Positions 24,969-25,461 of a stretch of DNA of 25,461 nt are shown here, one piece after another. The notes beneath the pieces are model-generated. The model searched no databases, was not told the origin of the DNA, and was given only the letters and a program-made list of their open reading frames with translations. Position 1 is the first letter of the stretch, and every line of letters begins with the position of its first letter. This stretch comes from an uncultured Bariatricus sp. Its GTDB lineage: Bacteria; Bacillota; Clostridia; Lachnospirales; Lachnospiraceae. The DNA is taken from contig CAKRFP010000036.1 in NCBI GenBank assembly GCA_934320645.1, positions 1 through 25,461 on the forward strand, given 5' to 3'. The position numbers were made by a program, and so were the translations under genes.

Positions 24969-25142
24969 CTCTTTCAGCAGGTCTCCTGGCTTATGGATCT
25001 TAACAAAGCTGCACCTTCTCACATTTTTATGCAATGGCATGCCGCCGCTTTGCTCCTCATTTACAGTGACCGGATCGCTCAGGACTTTCACCTGATTCCC
25101 TTTTAAGCCGACCAGAAATTCTTCTGTCGGGCACTGAAAAAG
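24969..25142 (-). ncRNA. Cobalamin (AdoCbl-type) riboswitch
   Basis: The minus strand shows the conserved B12 elements: AAAAGGGAA, GTGAAAGTCC, a GTCACTGTAA stretch and the B12 box AGCCAGGAGACCTGC (24977-24991). The outer P1 stem can be drawn as CUUUUUCAG (25134-25142) with CUGAAAGAG (24969-24977), 9 bp including a G-U pair. A hairpin CCGACAGAA/UUCUGGUCGG sits just inside P1. When corrinoid is bound the riboswitch should shut off the operon, most likely through the leader terminators downstream. Confidence 0.95.
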
Positions 25143-25163
25143 TTCCTCTATTTTTTCTTACTC

Positions 25164-25192
25164 ACTATAACAGATATGTTTCTTCTTGACAA
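25164..25192 (-). promoter_or_regulatory. Promoter of the cobalamin operon
   Basis: On the minus strand TTGTCA (-35, 25187-25192) and TATAGT (-10, 25164-25169) are spaced by 17 bp. The expected transcript start, about 25157, is just ahead of the riboswitch P1 stem, which supports the call. I found no second promoter within the 20-gene block. Confidence 0.75.
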
Positions 25193-25390
25193 GAGTCATC
25201 TTTCCTGGTTTTTTCCCCTGTTTTTTCCGGACCCCATTAAAAATCCCGGAAGTTTTTGTTTCAAAATCGGCACCTTAATGACTATATGTTTATAATAATT
25301 TCATACCTCTCTTTTACATATTTATATATAGAAAGTGAAGGGTATCAAAATAAGCAAAAAGTGCCAGTGAATGTATGGAAATTCTGTGAA

Positions 25391-25461
25391 CTACTCGGCA
25401 ACTAAGTTACCAGAGCATCTGAATTCTGGCGGGATACCGCCTTTTTTCAGGGTGCGTCCAT
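25391..25461 (-). CDS. 3' end of an unidentified ORF (enters from the right edge)
   Basis: One minus-strand frame is open from the window edge to a TAG at 25391-25393, giving 22 codons ending KKGGIPPEFRCSGNLVAE. I do not recognise the family with certainty; the peptide faintly recalls C-terminal tails of repeated mobile-element ORFs. With so little sequence it could also be a chance frame. A GGCGG-GATA-CCGCC hairpin with six T (25428-25447) reads as a plus-strand terminator inside it, which argues against it being an ordinary gene. Confidence 0.25.
   Translation of the reverse strand, partial: GRTLKKGGIPPEFRCSGNLVAE

Noticed and set aside
25225..25259. TTCCGG/CCGGAA inverted repeat followed by T-rich sequence on the plus strand
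   Set aside because: The stem is only 6 bp with a long loop and no plus-strand gene ends nearby, so a terminator call is not supported.

Overview
The window looks like a chromosomal segment of a gut Lachnospiraceae-type Clostridium relative. The grounds are moderate GC, AGGAGG-type ribosome sites, anaerobic cobalamin genes, a lipobox-bearing binding protein of clostridial type and an SDR resembling clostridial bile-acid 12alpha-hydroxysteroid dehydrogenases. The genus is inference. Every gene I can support lies on the minus strand, so transcription runs from high to low coordinates.

Right edge (25461-24682): a fragment of an ORF from outside the window, then a sigma70-type promoter (25164-25192). 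Next come a cobalamin riboswitch with a closed P1 (24969-25142) and a leader of nearly 290 nt. The leader holds two tandem intrinsic terminators whose arms can pair with each other as an antiterminator.

Main block (24681-4225): about 20.5 kb and 20 tightly packed genes, many with ATGA/GTGA overlaps. Uptake comes first: a 947-aa secreted multidomain protein, a lipoprotein binding protein, an FecCD/BtuC permease and an ATPase with an extra C-terminal domain. Then comes the corrinoid adenosyltransferase, followed by ring synthesis (cbiD, cbiL, cbiF, cbiH, cbiET), the CbiA amidase, lower-loop assembly (cobT, cobS, cobC, cbiB, cobD), the CbiP amidase, cobU, a short degenerate CobU paralogue, and cbiC. 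CbiG, CbiJ, CbiK/CbiX and the CbiMNQO cobalt transporter are not in this window.

Left part (4013-1): a monocistronic SDR with its own promoter and a palindrome in the promoter spacer; a HAD phosphatase - GNAT - MATE efflux operon ending in a strong bidirectional terminator; and the 5' end of L-threonine 3-dehydrogenase with its promoter and two upstream palindromes.

The strongest lead is the first gene of the operon. Behind a Sec signal peptide it carries four beta-rich repeats, two of them close copies, that recall NEAT domains. Its C-terminal region of about 245 residues is paralogous to only the N-terminal part of the lipoprotein encoded next door. I infer a secreted or surface corrinoid-capture factor working with the adjacent ABC importer, produced when B12 is scarce.
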